From Faucicola sp902506225 (lineage in GTDB: Bacteria; Pseudomonadota; Gammaproteobacteria; Pseudomonadales; Moraxellaceae), in assembly GCA_902506225.1 (NCBI GenBank), contig LR733345.1, positions 1,922,001-1,986,000 of the forward strand: 64,000 nt of DNA. The letters run 5' to 3'. Positions 61,497-64,000 of this stretch are shown piece by piece. Below the pieces are notes generated by a model, which made no database searches, was not told the DNA's origin, and was given only the letters and a program-made list of their open reading frames with translations. The translations under genes and the position numbers were made by a program. Every line of letters begins with the position of its first letter. Position 1 is the stretch's first letter.

Positions 61497-63962
61497 ATGG
61501 CTATCTCTACCAACCTAATCAAATCCTTTCAACTTTCGGCATTGACGACCGCACTTGCCCTCGCTGGTTGTGGCGGTGGTGGCGGTAATGATACATTGCC
61601 GCCGCCTGTAAACGGCGGTGGTACTACTGATAGTACAGGCTCAACACCCACATCAGCTATCAATATAAGTGCGATTTCCTTAGAAGGTGTGAATAGTGCT
61701 AGCTTTATTCCTAGTACAGGTGCAACTGCTAAAGTCAAAGTAACTGATGCCGCGGGTAAGGGCATATCTGGAGCTATTGTAACTTTTTCGGCAAGTGGGG
61801 GCGTGAGTTTTAGTACCACTAATAGTTCAGTATTAACTGATACTGAAGGTAACGCTTCTATTTTTGTTAAACCTATAGATATAAATGATAATGGTACTTA
61901 TACGCTGACCGCCACATCAACGTATAACAGCATCACTGCAACTAGCAAACCTTACGCCTTTTCATTACAAAAAACCAATCTAAAAATTACACAGTTAAAA
62001 ACTGAAGTGCCTACTAATACTACATTAGAAGTTGGTGGCTCCACCAATGTTTCTTTAATTGTTACTGATGAAAATGGTGTAGTACAACCAAATACCACTG
62101 TTAACTTCACCAATAATTGTGGCACATTCACTGAAGATTCAGTAATGACCAATAGCGAAGGTGTAGCAACCACTACTTACTCTGCAATAAAGGCTGATGG
62201 TAGCCTATGTACAGACGCGTCTGTTATTATCACTGCCTCAACTACTACCGGTGTTTCTGCCAATACTTCTATTAACTTGACTCCAATAGTAGGTAACTCT
62301 ATCGCCTACACGACGACAGGAGCAGTGAATCTAGGCGCAAGTAATAGTGGTTCATCAACATCAGGTCAAATCGAATTTACTGTGTATTCAAATGGTAAAC
62401 CTGCCGCTAACCAAGATGTCATCATTACTAAAACCTATGCTCCACTCGATTTCAGTTTTGTTAAACTTGGCAATCAATCGGCACAAACAGTAAAAAGTGA
62501 TAGTAATGGTAAGGTTAATGTAACGCTTTATCCTGGTGCATTGCCTGGACCTGTTGAATTAAAAGCCACTTTAGCAACTAATTCGACTATCACTGCACTC
62601 TCTAAAGATGTTGCAGTTGCGACAGGGCGTGCTACCCAAAACGGCATGAGTGTCTCTCTAACCAAAAATACTTTAGCAGTTGGCGTGGACGGTGACACAA
62701 CAGAAGTAACGGTACGTTTAGTTGATAGAGTTGGCAATGCAGTACCTGATGGTACGGTGGTAAGCTTTGTTTCTGAAGGTGGTAAAATTACACCTAACTG
62801 CTCAACCGTTGATGGTGCCTGTTCTGCTACATTTTCTACTCAAAATCCGCGTAGTGATGGTAGATTGTCTGTTGTAGCTTATGTCGAAGGTGATAAATCT
62901 TATATTGATACCAATGGAAATAACAAATTCGATATTGGTGAGCCATTAAGTCACAATATTGGCAGTTTCTATCGTGATGACAATGAAAATGGCGCTCATG
63001 ATTTAGGTGAGTATGTTTATATTCGTCCAATTACAGGCTCGCCATTAGCTTGTGGCACTTCTTCATTTGGTCAACCAAATTTAGTTACCCAAATTTTAAG
63101 TGTAAATCCCTTATCCACGGTCACACACCAGTGTGACAACCAATTAGAAGCTGTATTACGTTATCAATTCGTCTTAGGACTAGCTGGAAACGTGCCTGTA
63201 TATGATGATAATTCTCCAACTGATTCTACACCAGAGAACTTAACATACACCTTACCCGTCAATGCAATCAATACGCCTATAAAGTATAGTTTTGATATGT
63301 TTGGTAATAGTGCTAGAACAGTGTCTATGCCAGCAGGTACGACAATTAGTGTAAGTGCTGTTGATAAAACTACTTATAATCCTAAAGTCGAAATCGTTAC
63401 TGACACTATAAAGAAAAAAATAGCGGTTAGTGGTGCGGACGCAAATAGTATAGTGACTGTTAGATATGGTACCCAAACTTTAGGAATACAAACTGATAAT
63501 AATGGTTATGGAGAAGTCTCAAATATTTCAATTGAAACGTCAGCAACTCCGACAATCACTAATGGGAAAGGTAGTGCAACGGCAACAAGTTATGTTGCAA
63601 GCAAGAAAATTTTAATATCAGGAGCTGATCCATCTTTATCAAGTATTGTTGTAGATGTGGAAGGAGTTCCTTACAATGTATTTCTTAATAATGGTATCGG
63701 TAGTTTGGCTGGTATTCCTGCTACAGCAACCACTGGTACGGTAAATGATACTAACGTAACTTGTAAAGCTGAGTTTACTGCGGGTGTTTTAACTGTGCCT
63801 AATATAATGAATCTAAGTTTAGCTAATGGTAAAATAATCGATCCGCGTGTTAACTATACTGTAACTTATGAAGATTGCCGAGCAGGAGATCAAATTAAAG
63901 TGACAACAAATGCGCCTTCACCTGCTGCAAATACTTTAACTAGAACCATATATGTACAATAA
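61497..63962 (+). CDS. Ig-like (Big_1) domain surface lipoprotein
   Basis: An 821-residue protein. Signal peptide ending in the lipobox A-L-A-G-C with Cys25, followed by a Gly-rich linker. Several Big_1/invasin-like domains follow; their signatures include T-D-A-A-G-K-G-I-S-G-A-I-V-T-F, T-D-E-N-G-V-V-Q-P-N-T-T-V and V-D-R-V-G-N-A-V-P-D-G-T-V-V. Between about 465 and 505 two D-x-N-G/E-N-x-x-x-D-x-G-E loops (D-T-N-G-N-N-K-F-D-I-G-E and D-D-N-E-N-G-A-H-D-L-G-E) look like calcium sites. It is probably a surface or outer-membrane-attached lipoprotein, perhaps for adhesion; the role is inferred. No beta-barrel transporter domain is present. Confidence 0.78.
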   Translation: MAISTNLIKSFQLSALTTALALAGCGGGGGNDTLPPPVNGGGTTDSTGSTPTSAINISAISLEGVNSASFIPSTGATAKVKVTDAAGKGISGAIVTFSASGGVSFSTTNSSVLTDTEGNASIFVKPIDINDNGTYTLTATSTYNSITATSKPYAFSLQKTNLKITQLKTEVPTNTTLEVGGSTNVSLIVTDENGVVQPNTTVNFTNNCGTFTEDSVMTNSEGVATTTYSAIKADGSLCTDASVIITASTTTGVSANTSINLTPIVGNSIAYTTTGAVNLGASNSGSSTSGQIEFTVYSNGKPAANQDVIITKTYAPLDFSFVKLGNQSAQTVKSDSNGKVNVTLYPGALPGPVELKATLATNSTITALSKDVAVATGRATQNGMSVSLTKNTLAVGVDGDTTEVTVRLVDRVGNAVPDGTVVSFVSEGGKITPNCSTVDGACSATFSTQNPRSDGRLSVVAYVEGDKSYIDTNGNNKFDIGEPLSHNIGSFYRDDNENGAHDLGEYVYIRPITGSPLACGTSSFGQPNLVTQILSVNPLSTVTHQCDNQLEAVLRYQFVLGLAGNVPVYDDNSPTDSTPENLTYTLPVNAINTPIKYSFDMFGNSARTVSMPAGTTISVSAVDKTTYNPKVEIVTDTIKKKIAVSGADANSIVTVRYGTQTLGIQTDNNGYGEVSNISIETSATPTITNGKGSATATSYVASKKILISGADPSLSSIVVDVEGVPYNVFLNNGIGSLAGIPATATTGTVNDTNVTCKAEFTAGVLTVPNIMNLSLANGKIIDPRVNYTVTYEDCRAGDQIKVTTNAPSPAANTLTRTIYVQ

Positions 63963-64000
63963 TTTTTTAAATCATTAACAAAAACCCCTTACACAATGTA

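Overview
The window is ordinary chromosome of a Moraxellaceae gammaproteobacterium, most likely Moraxella (M. osloensis-like) or a close Psychrobacter relative. This is inferred from the protein flavour (SecB, DegS/AlgW-like protease, Kbp, ChaA, FxsA), the moderately AT-rich base composition and the gene neighbourhoods (grxC-secB, prmB-aroC, rpsF-rpsR-rplI-dnaB-alr). No phage, integron, insertion sequence, rRNA operon, CRISPR array or replication origin was seen.

Layout. 1-2.4 kb: rhodanese fragment, grxC, secB, then a FolM/pteridine-reductase-like SDR. 2.4-8.7 kb (minus strand): DegS-like protease; prfA, a PLD-fold protein and lysS as one tight operon; a KAS III-like enzyme. 9-11.3 kb: a METTL20-like methyltransferase, folD, tRNA-Cys and tRNA-Leu. 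11.3-14.8 kb: a stand-alone PilB/GspE ATPase and a DHA2 drug exporter. 15-22.3 kb: a yejABEF peptide importer set, interrupted by gloB and by an opposite-strand vapBC toxin-antitoxin module. 22.3-27 kb: serC, a HolD-like protein, aroC, prmB. 27.5-30.3 kb: an L,D-transpeptidase, a small membrane protein, and a lipoprotein gene with a stop at codon 3. 30.4-36.3 kb: rpsF-rpsR-rplI, dnaB, alr, argF, yaaA. 36.5-38.9 kb: groS-groL behind a good sigma-32-type promoter. 39-40.8 kb: a DUF3108 protein and a FadL-like porin missing its C-terminal half. 40.8-46.1 kb: a LysR regulator divergent from leuC-leuD, a lipoprotein, leuB. 46.3-53.6 kb: a small basic protein with rtcB, a 0.8 kb gap holding a promoter, a 24-codon ORF and a long hairpin, then kbp, chaA, a PAT-family MFS permease, purU and ruvC. 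53.8-64 kb: fxsA, scoAB, a Sel1 membrane protein, rnt, pyrC, a large Lys-rich-tailed membrane protein and an Ig-domain lipoprotein.

Most genes are housekeeping: translation and release (prfA, lysS, ribosomal proteins), folding and quality control (SecB, GroESL, DegS-like), envelope (L,D-transpeptidase, alr, lipoproteins), amino-acid synthesis (leu, serC, aroC, argF) and one-carbon metabolism (folD, purU).

The parts most worth a second look are the vapBC insertion with its promoter-overlapping palindrome; the 48 kb gap with an unannotated short ORF that has its own promoter, a strong ribosome binding site and a distal hairpin; the lipoprotein with an early nonsense codon; the porin that ends inside a terminator; the sigma-32 promoter of groESL; and several short tandem repeats in promoter regions. 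I did not find a convincing new multi-gene system. All family calls are from reading motifs; no database search was run.
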